Source: an uncultured Desulfobulbaceae bacterium | GTDB lineage: Bacteria; Desulfobacterota; Desulfobulbia; Desulfobulbales; Desulfobulbaceae | Assembly (NCBI GenBank): GCA_945787305.1 | Contig: CALZIH010000084.1 | Location: forward strand, 1 to 12,202 | DNA length: 12,202 bases | Direction of reading: 5' to 3' | Shown here: positions 1-6,589 of the stretch, one piece after another | Layout: every line of letters begins with the position of its first letter | Position numbering within the stretch: the stretch's first letter is position 1 | The notes under the pieces: model-generated | Database searches by the model: none | What the model was told of the DNA's origin: nothing | The model's input: only the letters and a program-made list of their open reading frames with translations | Made by a program: the position numbers and the translations under genes

Positions 1-60
1 CCTTTCCGCCGTCGGTGGCGTGGCTTTTTACGACACCGACAATTATGATGGACTCGTAAA
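1..60. repeat. Hairpin-forming intergenic repeat, copy A
   Basis: Bases 1-46 match 108-153 with three differences (positions 4, 21, 30), then the copies diverge. Arms GTCGGTGGCG (11-20) and CGACACCGAC (31-40) pair with one mismatch, and T21-A30 extends the stem in this copy. A second inverted pair exists: 22-33 (GGCTTTTTACGA) against 55-66 (TCGTAAAAAGTC), 11 of 12 pairing. The copy may begin before the window. The function is not known; the structure fits a dispersed palindromic element. Confidence 0.7.
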
Positions 61-96
61 AAGTCAAAAACGCAAATTGCACAGTATGGAAAAACA

Positions 97-246
97 ATGA
101 GTTATAACCTGTCCGCCGTCGGTGGCGAGGCTTTTTGCGACACCGACAATTATAACCGTCCAGTAAACGAGGGAACAGCAGTGCAGCAACAATATATTTT
201 TCCCGTTTTGTTAAATTCAGCTTGCATTCTCCCTCCAATCCAGTGA
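97..246 (+). other. Possible 49-codon small ORF overlapping repeat copy B
   Basis: An ATG at 97 opens a frame to TGA at 244-246. It overlaps, in ATGA fashion, the stop of a frame that enters from the left edge and ends at 98-100. Both frames read LSAVGG followed by a related stretch (AFYDTDNY in one, AFCDTDNY in the other). A double glycine near the start of a short ORF ahead of an ABC exporter gene recalls exported peptides, but the similarity follows from the DNA repeat. A weak GGA lies at 88-90. I consider non-coding more likely. Confidence 0.15.
108..167. repeat. Hairpin-forming intergenic repeat, copy B
   Basis: This is the second copy of the repeat at 1-60, offset by 107 bases. The stem arms at 118-127 and 138-147 are unchanged from copy A, while the loop differs (A128, G137). 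The 3' part (154-167) has lost the clear second inverted pair seen in copy A. The offset is not a multiple of three, and two of the three differences would change amino acids in the shared reading register, so conservation looks structural rather than coding. Confidence 0.7.
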
Positions 247-347
247 AAATCCTCCTTGCCCAACAGGTCAACAGAAGGAACCCCTGAAACAGGTTTTTTG
301 GTGGTTACCCACGATTGGTGGCCTTCTCCTAATCCAAAGAGAGATCA
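168..347. other. Leader region of the exporter gene run
   Basis: No RNA gene or convincing sigma-70 promoter is visible, and apart from the end of the doubtful small ORF at 97-246 no coding frame lies here. A short CCTG-AAA-CAGG hairpin followed by six T lies near 285-301; its 4-base stem is too weak to call a terminator. The purine-rich AGAGAGA around 338-344 is a reasonable ribosome binding site for the ATG at 348. The promoter of the downstream run presumably lies here or within the repeats. Confidence 0.4.
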
Positions 348-1595
348 ATGGCACGGCAAAAAAACAGTGACAATATCCTCATAAGCCAGCGATCTCTTTT
401 TTACTGGATCCTTCGCAAACATCGGGGCATACAGCTACTGCTGCTGGTCATTATTCTCGCCAGTCTCTTTTTCCGGGTCTTCCCGCTGGAGATGCAAAAG
501 CGCATCATCAATGAAGCCATCCATCTCCGTGACGAGCAACTGCTTTACCTCTATTGCGGCCTCTATATCGGCGCTGTCGTTCTTGCCAGCCTCTCCAAAT
601 ATGTGATCAACATGATCCAGACTGTCCTCGGTCAGAAAATTCTGGTGGAGATGCGCACCGAACTCTATAATCACATCCTGCAACTTCCCCTGCAGTTTTA
701 CCGAAAAATGCAGCCCGGCACGGTCATCTCGGCCATGACAGCCGAACTGAACGCCATCGGCTTCTTTCTTGGCGGTGCACTGGCAATACCATTGACCTCA
801 GTGCTCAGCTTTCTGGTTTTTCTTGGATTCATGTTCAGCCTGAGTCCACTGCTGGCCCTGCTGTCCGTAAGTATTTATCCTTTTGAACTGATCATTATCC
901 CGCTGCTGCAGAAACGATATAACAGGCTGAATAAAAAACGGATCCGCACGACTCGGGCCATGGCCAACGTGGTCAATGAGGCTATCAGCGGCATCCATGA
1001 AATTCATGCCAACGCGACCTACAAACTGGAAGAAAAGCGCATAGGCGGCTTTATAGACCGGCTCTACTCGCTGCTCAAGCGACTCTTTTTTGTAAAATAC
1101 GGAATCAAATTTGCGAATAATCTATTCCAGTCCGTCGGCCCGTTCATCCTCTTTCTCGTCGGCGGGTACCTGGCCATAAACGGAGAATTCACCCTTGGTG
1201 CTCTTGTCGCCTTTCTTTCGGCCTATGAAAAGGTCTACGACCCCTGGAAGGAAATGCTCGAGTATTACCAATCCTATCAGGATGCCAAGGTTCGCTACAA
1301 ACAGATAATGAAAATCTTTGACCTGGAACCGGAACAGCCCCTGCTTCCTAAGGGGCGAGATATCATTGAGCTTGAGGGTGGAATAGAAATGAAAAACGGC
1401 AGTTTCACCGTGGAAAACGGCGTTAAACTGCTTGACCAGGTTTCGCTCAAGGTTAAACCCAATGAACAAGTGGCCTTGGTCGGGTTCTCCGGTTCCGGAA
1501 AGTCCACCCTGGCCCTGCTGATGGCCCAACTCTATGATCTTAGCAAGGGCTCGCTGCTCTTGGACGGACACGATATGAATACATACAATGAGTAA
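348..1595 (+). CDS. ABC exporter, N-terminal part (membrane domain plus Walker A) of a frameshifted gene
   Basis: This frame encodes the front half of a fused ABC exporter subunit. Residues ~25-320 form a type I exporter membrane domain with several hydrophobic segments (for example near 28-48, 66-82, 140-180, 260-285). The nucleotide-binding domain begins around residue 345 and contains Walker A GFSGSGKST (379-387). It stops at TAA just after the strand DGHDMNT, before the Q-loop, so it cannot be a complete ATPase. The rest of the domain continues at once in the +1 frame from 1588. Removing one of two tandem TACA units at 1580-1587 joins the frames as DGHDMNTMSKADISRN, which matches the normal length of this NBD region; the repaired protein would be 858 residues. 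There is no C39 peptidase domain ahead of the membrane domain. The substrate is unknown. The ATG at 348 is preceded by AGAGAGA. Confidence 0.85.
   Translation: MARQKNSDNILISQRSLFYWILRKHRGIQLLLLVIILASLFFRVFPLEMQKRIINEAIHLRDEQLLYLYCGLYIGAVVLASLSKYVINMIQTVLGQKILVEMRTELYNHILQLPLQFYRKMQPGTVISAMTAELNAIGFFLGGALAIPLTSVLSFLVFLGFMFSLSPLLALLSVSIYPFELIIIPLLQKRYNRLNKKRIRTTRAMANVVNEAISGIHEIHANATYKLEEKRIGGFIDRLYSLLKRLFFVKYGIKFANNLFQSVGPFILFLVGGYLAINGEFTLGALVAFLSAYEKVYDPWKEMLEYYQSYQDAKVRYKQIMKIFDLEPEQPLLPKGRDIIELEGGIEMKNGSFTVENGVKLLDQVSLKVKPNEQVALVGFSGSGKSTLALLMAQLYDLSKGSLLLDGHDMNTYNE
1580..1587 (+). repeat. Tandem TACA duplication that breaks the ABC exporter frame
   Basis: The bases read TACATACA. Deleting either unit gives AAT ACA ATG AGT AAA, which fuses the upstream and downstream frames without gap or extra residue relative to the usual spacing between the DG strand and the Q-loop. 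As it stands, the duplication produces an ATGAGTAA overlap, so the downstream half could be reached by termination-reinitiation at ATG 1588. I see no strong Shine-Dalgarno sequence in front of it. Confidence 0.8.
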
Positions 1596-2928
1596 AGCGG
1601 ATATCAGCCGGAACATCACGATGATCGCTCAGCACCCCTTTATCTTCACCGGAACGATCCGTGATAACCTGCTCTATGCGGCGAACGCTGCAACCGATAG
1701 GGAACATCCTCTTCCGGACCGAAACCAAATCGTGCAGGTTCTGCGTGATGTGGGGCTCGAGGAAGATATTGTCAGGTTTGGCTTCAATTCGGTTATACCG
1801 TATGAACGGGCTTATCCGTTAAAGAGAAAGTTTCTTCGCATGCGTCAGATCATAATCCATGAACTGCATGAAGATTACCAGAAAAGTGTTGAAATTTATG
1901 ATGCGCAAAAATTTCTGTACTACTCCACTTTACGTGACAACCTGATATTCGGCGATTCATTTAGCGGTAAATACACCATTGAGAATATCCCTGAAGACCA
2001 CGAATTGATGGAATTTCTAATCTCTTCGGGCCTGAAAACCGAACTGTTACGCCTCGGTCTAGCTATTGCCCGGACAACGGTTGAACTACTGGGTGACCTG
2101 GATGCCGATGAATTCTTCTTCCAGGGCAACCCCATGGAGGCCGGGGAATTTAATCAGTATAAATCATTGCTCAAAGGCCTTGGAAGTAAGCCGCCACAGA
2201 AAAAGCAGGACAAGAACATGCTGTTACAACTCGCGCTCCGGTTTATTCCAGCCCGCCATAACATTGTCAGCATGGATTCGGTTCTGAAACAGGCCATTAT
2301 TGAGGCACGACACTCCTTTCTTGAGAACATTGCCAAAATCGACCTGGAAATCTGTTACCAGGGCCTGGGCGATTTACAAATGGAACACCATGCAATTGAA
2401 CTGCCCCAATTTGAGCAGGAAAAGGATTTTGTCGCCTACTGCCCATCCGAGTATCTATACAGCCATACCCTGCTTGACAACATTCTGTTCGGAGCCCTCA
2501 AGAAGGAACTCAAAGACAATCAACGGCTTGTGGATAAGGCCAGGTCCGCTTTCCACCAAGAGGAATTAATGGACGAGGTCATGGACATCGGTCTGGACTT
2601 CGATGTCGGTAGCCAAGGGGACAGGCTCTCCGGCGGTCAGAAACAGAAAGTAGCCATTGCCAGAGCATTTTTGAAACACAGCCAGATTTTGATCATGGAT
2701 GAGGCTACGGCAAGCCTCGATAACACCTCGCAGGGGCGAATCCAACAAATACTGGAGGATAAATTTCGTGGTAACAAAACAGTCATTGCCGTTATCCACC
2801 GCCTTGATCTGACGCCCGCCTACGACCGGATCTTTGTCCTCAAAGCAGGCACAATCATTGAACAGGGCAGCTATGACGAATTAATGGCCCGAAAAGGAGC
2901 ATTTTATGACCTCGCCAAATCAACCTGA
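1588..2928 (+). CDS. ABC exporter, C-terminal part with expanded nucleotide-binding domain
   Basis: This frame completes the ATPase started at 348. It opens with the Q-loop (Q15) and the segment GTIRDNLLYA, and ends with LSGGQ (347-351), Walker B ILIMDE (367-372, catalytic Glu 372) and H-loop His404. In a normal exporter about 100 residues separate Walker A from LSGGQ; here about 330 separate the Q-loop from LSGGQ. The extra length contains two more Q-loop-like motifs, TLRDNLIFG (114-122) and TLLDNILFG (294-302). Each motif is followed by a helical stretch like the usual helical subdomain (for example DVGLEEDIVRFG and SSGLKTELLRLG). Only the first copy keeps the glutamine in the normal position. 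The domain therefore looks triplicated in its helical part, while all core ATPase motifs are intact. The end overlaps the next gene by 23 bases. Alone this half lacks Walker A and the membrane domain, so it works only if joined to or assembled with the upstream half. Confidence 0.85.
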   Translation: MSKADISRNITMIAQHPFIFTGTIRDNLLYAANAATDREHPLPDRNQIVQVLRDVGLEEDIVRFGFNSVIPYERAYPLKRKFLRMRQIIIHELHEDYQKSVEIYDAQKFLYYSTLRDNLIFGDSFSGKYTIENIPEDHELMEFLISSGLKTELLRLGLAIARTTVELLGDLDADEFFFQGNPMEAGEFNQYKSLLKGLGSKPPQKKQDKNMLLQLALRFIPARHNIVSMDSVLKQAIIEARHSFLENIAKIDLEICYQGLGDLQMEHHAIELPQFEQEKDFVAYCPSEYLYSHTLLDNILFGALKKELKDNQRLVDKARSAFHQEELMDEVMDIGLDFDVGSQGDRLSGGQKQKVAIARAFLKHSQILIMDEATASLDNTSQGRIQQILEDKFRGNKTVIAVIHRLDLTPAYDRIFVLKAGTIIEQGSYDELMARKGAFYDLAKST

Positions 2929-3460
2929 GCAGACAGGTGCACAGGCTCATCTCGATGAGACAAGCAATATGCTTCGACGCCTCCCGATTTTCAAGGACAC
3001 ACCGGTTGATGTGCTTAAACTCTATGCTTATCTTTCTCAAAGGGAGGACTTTACAGCCGGTGAAACAATTATTGCCCAGGGTAAGCGATCCGACCGCATG
3101 TATCTCATTATTGAGGGGACGGTCTCTATCTGTAAAGAACGACATGGAAGGCATTTTTTCATGCAGAGTTTAACAGATACGGAGTTCAACTACTTTGGGG
3201 AACTGGCCCTGTTGGCAGAGTTTAACTGGTTTTTTTCAGCCCGTGCAATTACAGACGTGAAGCTGCTCAGTATCAGCCGCGAGGCCTTCATTAAAATCCA
3301 CGAACGCTTCCCGGAGCAATATCCTTTGGCGGTGGAACGTATTGTAAGTCTGCGGGTTGACCGCTTCATTGATCAGATCGACTTCCTGCTTGATCATCTG
3401 CCCGATGTGGCATGGAAAGAATGCGGAATCGCCTCCGGCAAAAAAACTAAAGAACCCTGA
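2906..3460 (+). CDS. Cyclic-nucleotide-binding-fold protein without DNA-binding domain
   Basis: The 184-residue product has a Crp/cNMP-binding beta-roll over residues ~20-130: a pattern like LRRLPIFKDTPVDVL, then FTAGETIIAQGKRSDRMYLIIEG, then FGELALL in the phosphate-binding cassette position. The cassette Glu is present, but the Arg-Ser that normally follows (Arg82 in E. coli CRP) is replaced by an aromatic run (NWFFS), so canonical cAMP or cGMP binding is doubtful. After the roll there is one helical tail and no helix-turn-helix, so it is not a transcription factor of the usual form. The ATG overlaps the exporter gene by 23 bases and has AGGAG at 2895-2899, indicating translational coupling. 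A role as regulatory partner of the exporter is inferred from position only. Confidence 0.8.
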   Translation: MTSPNQPEQTGAQAHLDETSNMLRRLPIFKDTPVDVLKLYAYLSQREDFTAGETIIAQGKRSDRMYLIIEGTVSICKERHGRHFFMQSLTDTEFNYFGELALLAEFNWFFSARAITDVKLLSISREAFIKIHERFPEQYPLAVERIVSLRVDRFIDQIDFLLDHLPDVAWKECGIASGKKTKEP

Positions 3461-3477
3461 AATACCTAGAGGCTGTC

Positions 3478-4071
3478 ATGCACATCAAATTAGTTTTTAT
3501 CCTCTGCTGCTTGTTAGTCTTCAACCCGGCGACTTCTTTTGCATCGGATAAGGCACCTTTAGAGGTAGGTGGCTTTAAGCTGGGCTCCTCTATCGATGAT
3601 TATGATTTCATCAGTTATCACAATTTTCTCAAAGAAGTTGTGGTACGTGATATAGATGGTTTTCGCAAAGGAACCATTTATTACGGCATCTGTGACCGGC
3701 CAGGCGAGCTGGTGAAGATCAAGTTGAAATATCTCGATTCCAGTGCAGGTTTTTACAAAAAACTCCTTAAACGGTATAAGAAAAAATTCGGTAAACCTGA
3801 TGCCTTTATCGGTGACTCGTTTGGCATTGTCAAGGCCTGGAAATGGACCTTTGTTGATGAAAACAACAACAAGATTCTGTTACGCCTGCAACATAATCTG
3901 AAGAATCCGGACGAGAGCCTGGGCGTTACCGTCAAACTGGAGATGCCCGAGCAAATAGAAGCAGAGCGAATCTGCTTTAACAAACAATGCGCCATGAACA
4001 TGCCCAAGAAAAATAATCGCATGCGCTCGGCCTGGAGTGAAGAGAGCTGGCAGAATATGCTCCCCCAGTAG
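3478..4071 (+). CDS. Secreted protein of unknown function
   Basis: The 197-residue product begins with a Sec-type signal peptide: a short basic start (MHIK), a hydrophobic core (LVFILCCLLVF) and a likely cleavage after SFA at about residue 22. There is no lipobox at the cleavage site, so a soluble periplasmic protein is expected. The mature part is mixed alpha/beta and rich in Lys and aromatic residues (LKRYKKKFGKPDAF, AWKWTFVDENNNKILLRL), with a C-terminal region containing CFNKQC. I do not recognise the family. The layout, with a short strand-rich domain comparing KFGKP and W-x-W-x-F segments, resembles small periplasmic proteins of uncharacterised families. The ATG has AGAGG at 3468-3472 and lies 17 bases behind the preceding gene. 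Confidence 0.7.
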   Translation: MHIKLVFILCCLLVFNPATSFASDKAPLEVGGFKLGSSIDDYDFISYHNFLKEVVVRDIDGFRKGTIYYGICDRPGELVKIKLKYLDSSAGFYKKLLKRYKKKFGKPDAFIGDSFGIVKAWKWTFVDENNNKILLRLQHNLKNPDESLGVTVKLEMPEQIEAERICFNKQCAMNMPKKNNRMRSAWSEESWQNMLPQ

Positions 4072-4077
4072 CCATTA

Positions 4078-4944
4078 ATGCAGGTCAGAGAACAAAAATG
4101 GCGCAGGATAGGCTGGGACGGCATAATACTCCAGGTTCCTCATGACTGGCACCCCGCTGCAGTCCATCCCGAATACCTGCTCTTTGAAGACGAGCACAGA
4201 CCGATTTGTGCAATAAAATGGCAGCAGGTTAAGGGTTCTTTTAACGCCAATAAGATGCTCAACAAGCTAGCAAACTCGCTGAACCCAACAGCGGGTGGCC
4301 TGCGGCCCTTGGCAATGCCGGCAAGCTGGCACCCCCATCTCAAACCGTTTATCCATCAAGGTTTTAGCTGGCAGGATAGCGACCAGTCGGGAATCGGCCT
4401 CCTGCTCTTCAATCGTAACACGCAGCGGAGCATACTTCTCCAGTTTTACGGCCAAGAAAAGCACTGTTCATTCGCGCAGCACCTTCTTGCCAACCTACAG
4501 GATCAACAACAGCAAGAGCACCAACTCTGGTCCGTTTTTGACATCTGCATTGATTTACCCGGTGAAGCAAAACGAACAGAGCATGAATTTCTCCCCGGCA
4601 GTTATCGCCTCCACTTCACATTGGCCGGGCACCTTCTCACTTACTATCGATTCAAACCGGCAGCGGAACTCCTTCGTCGGCAGTCCCTAGGCGATTTTGG
4701 CAGAACGTTAGTTAAAGGATGCACGCTGGAGCGTGTTGATGAGCCCTTGTTGGTGCAATGGGGACGGGAAGTTCCCCCTGGCCTGCGGGTCCTTGAACGG
4801 TTACGAAAAAAACCGATTTGCGCAAGCGTAAGGCTCTGGCAAATTCCGGAAGAAAACGTCATCCTCGGCCTCAAAGTGGAGGGTAAACTCAAGATGCCGG
4901 AACAACTTTTTGAAACCCTTTGCGATGGATACTGCACGTGCTAA
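4078..4944 (+). CDS. Conserved-looking soluble protein of unknown function
   Basis: The 288-residue product has no signal peptide or membrane segment, so a cytoplasmic location is likely. It is rich in Trp, Leu, Gln and His. The N-terminus (RIGWDGIILQVPHDWHPAAV) followed by strands ending in AIKWQQVKG looks like the start of a compact beta domain. The second half (from about residue 155) begins another strand-rich region with FDICIDLPGEA, then SYRLHFTLAGHLLTYYRF, suggesting two related domains in tandem. I do not recognise the family. The gene starts 6 bases behind the secreted-protein gene and overlaps the PqqD-like gene, so it belongs to the same transcription unit. No clear ribosome binding site precedes the ATG, which fits coupled translation. 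Confidence 0.65.
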   Translation: MQVREQKWRRIGWDGIILQVPHDWHPAAVHPEYLLFEDEHRPICAIKWQQVKGSFNANKMLNKLANSLNPTAGGLRPLAMPASWHPHLKPFIHQGFSWQDSDQSGIGLLLFNRNTQRSILLQFYGQEKHCSFAQHLLANLQDQQQQEHQLWSVFDICIDLPGEAKRTEHEFLPGSYRLHFTLAGHLLTYYRFKPAAELLRRQSLGDFGRTLVKGCTLERVDEPLLVQWGREVPPGLRVLERLRKKPICASVRLWQIPEENVILGLKVEGKLKMPEQLFETLCDGYCTC

Positions 4945-5354
4945 ACAAAATATTCTCATCCAGAGCAAAGCAACAACATCCTCCAAAGTCTGGGCCGAAC
5001 CGCCAATATGCCCTGGCATGTCTTCCGGTGCGCAATCCTGAGTGCATTGAGGAGCAGAAGGAAGAAGGGATCCTGCTCACTTACCCGGTACAAGCGAAGC
5101 CATGGCTACGGAAAATATTTAAAGGGGCTGCCGGAAGGGAACCGGAGATCATCCAACGAAAACTGCAACTGGATTCGCTGGGCAGCAGTGTCTGGCAGAT
5201 GATTGACGGCCGGAAAAGCGTGGAGGATATCAGCCGCTCTTTCCAGCAACAGCACAAGTTGGGCCTACGCGAGGCTGAAATTTCCGTAAGCGAATTTATG
5301 CAGCAATTGGGAAAAAGAGGGCTGATTGCCCTGAGAGAGCCTGAAGAAGTATAG
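4938..5354 (+). CDS. PqqD-like protein
   Basis: Residues ~55-130 match the PqqD fold: a strand region with KLQLDSLGSSVWQMIDGRKSVEDI, then a helix and the closing segment with EFMQQLGKRGLIAL. PqqD-type domains bind leader peptides of ribosomally made peptides and hand them to modifying enzymes; whether this one does so is not shown, as no radical SAM or other modifying enzyme is visible in the window. A basic, Pro-rich N-terminal extension of about 50 residues precedes the domain. I chose GTG 4938, which overlaps the previous stop by 7 bases (GTGCTAA) and has GATGGA 9 bases upstream; a TTG at 4920 in the same frame is an alternative. It is the last gene of the exporter run and converges on the glycosylase gene. 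Confidence 0.72.
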   Translation: MLNKIFSSRAKQQHPPKSGPNRQYALACLPVRNPECIEEQKEEGILLTYPVQAKPWLRKIFKGAAGREPEIIQRKLQLDSLGSSVWQMIDGRKSVEDISRSFQQQHKLGLREAEISVSEFMQQLGKRGLIALREPEEV

Positions 5355-5416
5355 GATAAAGACCTTTAGCTGGAGGGGAAAATTTAAAAACTAGAAGATG
5401 TTAGCCTACAGCCTGA

Positions 5417-6241
5417 TCAATCTAACGAGCTAAGCTGTCGCTGGAGGAGCTGTAAATCCTGCCAGACCATTTGTTTCATTTCAGGATTCTTCATCAGAAA
5501 ACGGGGATGAAAGGTCGGCATAACCCTGGTTCGCAGGCTCTTTGCTGCGAGATAGGGATGAAAACGGCCGCGCAGTCGGACAAGGGGAACGGTGGTTCCA
5601 AGAAGCTGAGCGGTAGCGATCTCTCCCATGGCAAGGACAAGAGATGGTTGCAGGAGGGCAATTTCCCTGCCAAGATAGGCAAAACATTGACGAGCGCAAT
5701 CCTTGTCCGCGAGAGGATTAAGCGGACAGCACTTGATGACGTTACTTACGTAGACCTCGTCCCAGGCGAGTCCAATTGCCTCCACCATACGCTTGAGCAT
5801 AGCATCTTCCTCACGACCAAAAAGAATCGCTCCGGAAAAGGGTTCCTCCTGCCGGCACCAATCTCCCACCACCAGAAGTTTCGGGCTTTCCGAACCAGTC
5901 CCTTTAACCTGTCCGCAACGATTTGTCGCCAGCGTACACAGTCTGCAATCGGTAATTTCCTGGTTCACTATTGCAAGAGACGATCCCGCTGTTTGCGCGG
6001 CTCTATTTACAGGAACCGTTGTTCGTCCGGGTCTCCGAGGCAGAGCACATTTATTTTTTTCCTTAAGGAAGCCCTTCAACTCATCTCCAGCCGGATAGCT
6101 CTCAACCCCCATATGCCGATGGTACATGAGGTAATCACGAACCTGCCGACTCAAAAGCACGACTGCCGCTGGATCAACCCTTGCCTCTACACCTGGCCTT
6201 TGGGTCTGTTGTTGTTTTTTTGCTGACAACCGGGTCCTCAA
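5417..6241 (-). CDS. Uracil-DNA glycosylase family protein, divergent Fe-S type
   Basis: The family excises uracil from DNA as the first step of base excision repair. Residues ~93-268 fit the family 4/5 fold: Cys99 and Cys102 (CRLC) with Cys171/172 and Cys182/186 can supply the four iron-sulphur ligands, VSNVIKC (165-171) matches the conserved Asn-x-x-Lys-Cys segment, PFSG (134-137) the substrate loop, and FHPRFLM (244-250) the His-Pro motif. The usual GEAPG motif is replaced by GDWCR (126-130), so activity or specificity may differ from the well-studied enzymes. An N-terminal extension of ~90 residues includes LLSRQVRDYLMYHRHMG, which looks like a conserved helix, so the start must be upstream of Met39. 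The TTG at 6241 has no clear ribosome binding site; the exact start is uncertain. Confidence 0.78.
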   Translation of the reverse strand: MRTRLSAKKQQQTQRPGVEARVDPAAVVLLSRQVRDYLMYHRHMGVESYPAGDELKGFLKEKNKCALPRRPGRTTVPVNRAAQTAGSSLAIVNQEITDCRLCTLATNRCGQVKGTGSESPKLLVVGDWCRQEEPFSGAILFGREEDAMLKRMVEAIGLAWDEVYVSNVIKCCPLNPLADKDCARQCFAYLGREIALLQPSLVLAMGEIATAQLLGTTVPLVRLRGRFHPYLAAKSLRTRVMPTFHPRFLMKNPEMKQMVWQDLQLLQRQLSSLD

Positions 6242-6251
6242 TGCTTAAGTT

Positions 6252-6276
6252 AAGTGATCAATGAAATTGATCACTT
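6252..6276. promoter_or_regulatory. Perfect inverted repeat between divergent genes (operator candidate)
   Basis: AAGTGATCAAT (6252-6262) and ATTGATCACTT (6266-6276) are perfect complements separated by GAA. The site lies 11 bases from the glycosylase TTG start and 38 bases ahead of the FmdB-type gene start. It could be an operator for a dimeric regulator acting on both genes. It is not a terminator, since no T tract follows. It does not match the spacing of classic CRP or FNR sites. Confidence 0.5.
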
Positions 6277-6313
6277 TGAGCCTTTATATATTTTATGTAT
6301 CAGGAGTAATACC

Positions 6314-6529
6314 ATGCCCATTTACGAGTATGTTTGTCGGGACTGCAAGGAACACTTTGAGGTGTTGACTACTTCAGCAGAGACCTCGATAACCGTTAAA
6401 TGTCCGAAATGCCAAAGTCTGCAAGTGGCAAAGACCATTTCCACTTCCAACTTTAGAATCGGTTCAGGTAAAGCTTCAATTCCAAGCGGTGCCCTGTCCG
6501 GATGCTCATCAAAATCAGGATTTTCCTGA
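6314..6529 (+). CDS. FmdB-family zinc ribbon protein
   Basis: The 71-residue product starts MPIYEYVCRDC, the hallmark of the FmdB/CxxC small zinc ribbon family. Two CxxC pairs, Cys8/Cys11 and Cys30/Cys33, can bind one zinc ion. The C-terminal tail is Ser/Gly-rich and ends in GCSSKSGFS, as often seen in these proteins. The family is widespread but its role is poorly defined; regulatory roles have been proposed for some members. I chose ATG 6314 because AGGAG lies at 6302-6306 and because the family begins exactly with this Met. The gene stands alone, divergent from the glycosylase gene and convergent with the ftsB-like gene. Confidence 0.88.
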   Translation: MPIYEYVCRDCKEHFEVLTTSAETSITVKCPKCQSLQVAKTISTSNFRIGSGKASIPSGALSGCSSKSGFS

Positions 6530-6540
6530 GCATAGCAGAC

Positions 6541-6559
6541 GCCGGCCCGGGCGGCCGGC
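6541..6559. terminator. GC-rich hairpin between convergent genes
   Basis: GCCGGCC (6541-6547) and GGCCGGC (6553-6559) form a perfect 7-base stem with a 5-base loop. It lies 11 bases after the FmdB-type stop and 30 bases beyond the ftsB-like stop on the other strand. Neither side has a T tract, so it is not a textbook intrinsic terminator. It may stabilise transcript ends or help bidirectional termination. Confidence 0.45.
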
Positions 6560-6589
6560 ACTCCTCAACACACATCTAGGCAGGTGCTT

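Noticed and set aside
1..167. The two repeat copies as the start of a CRISPR array
   Set aside because: There are only two diverged copies, the repeat unit is too long, and the intervening sequence is not spacer-like; the internal hairpin fits a dispersed palindrome better.
5471..6226. A long open frame on the + strand opposite the glycosylase gene
   Set aside because: It lies wholly within the glycosylase coding region on the other strand, shows no domain pattern, and has a composition typical of an antisense shadow.
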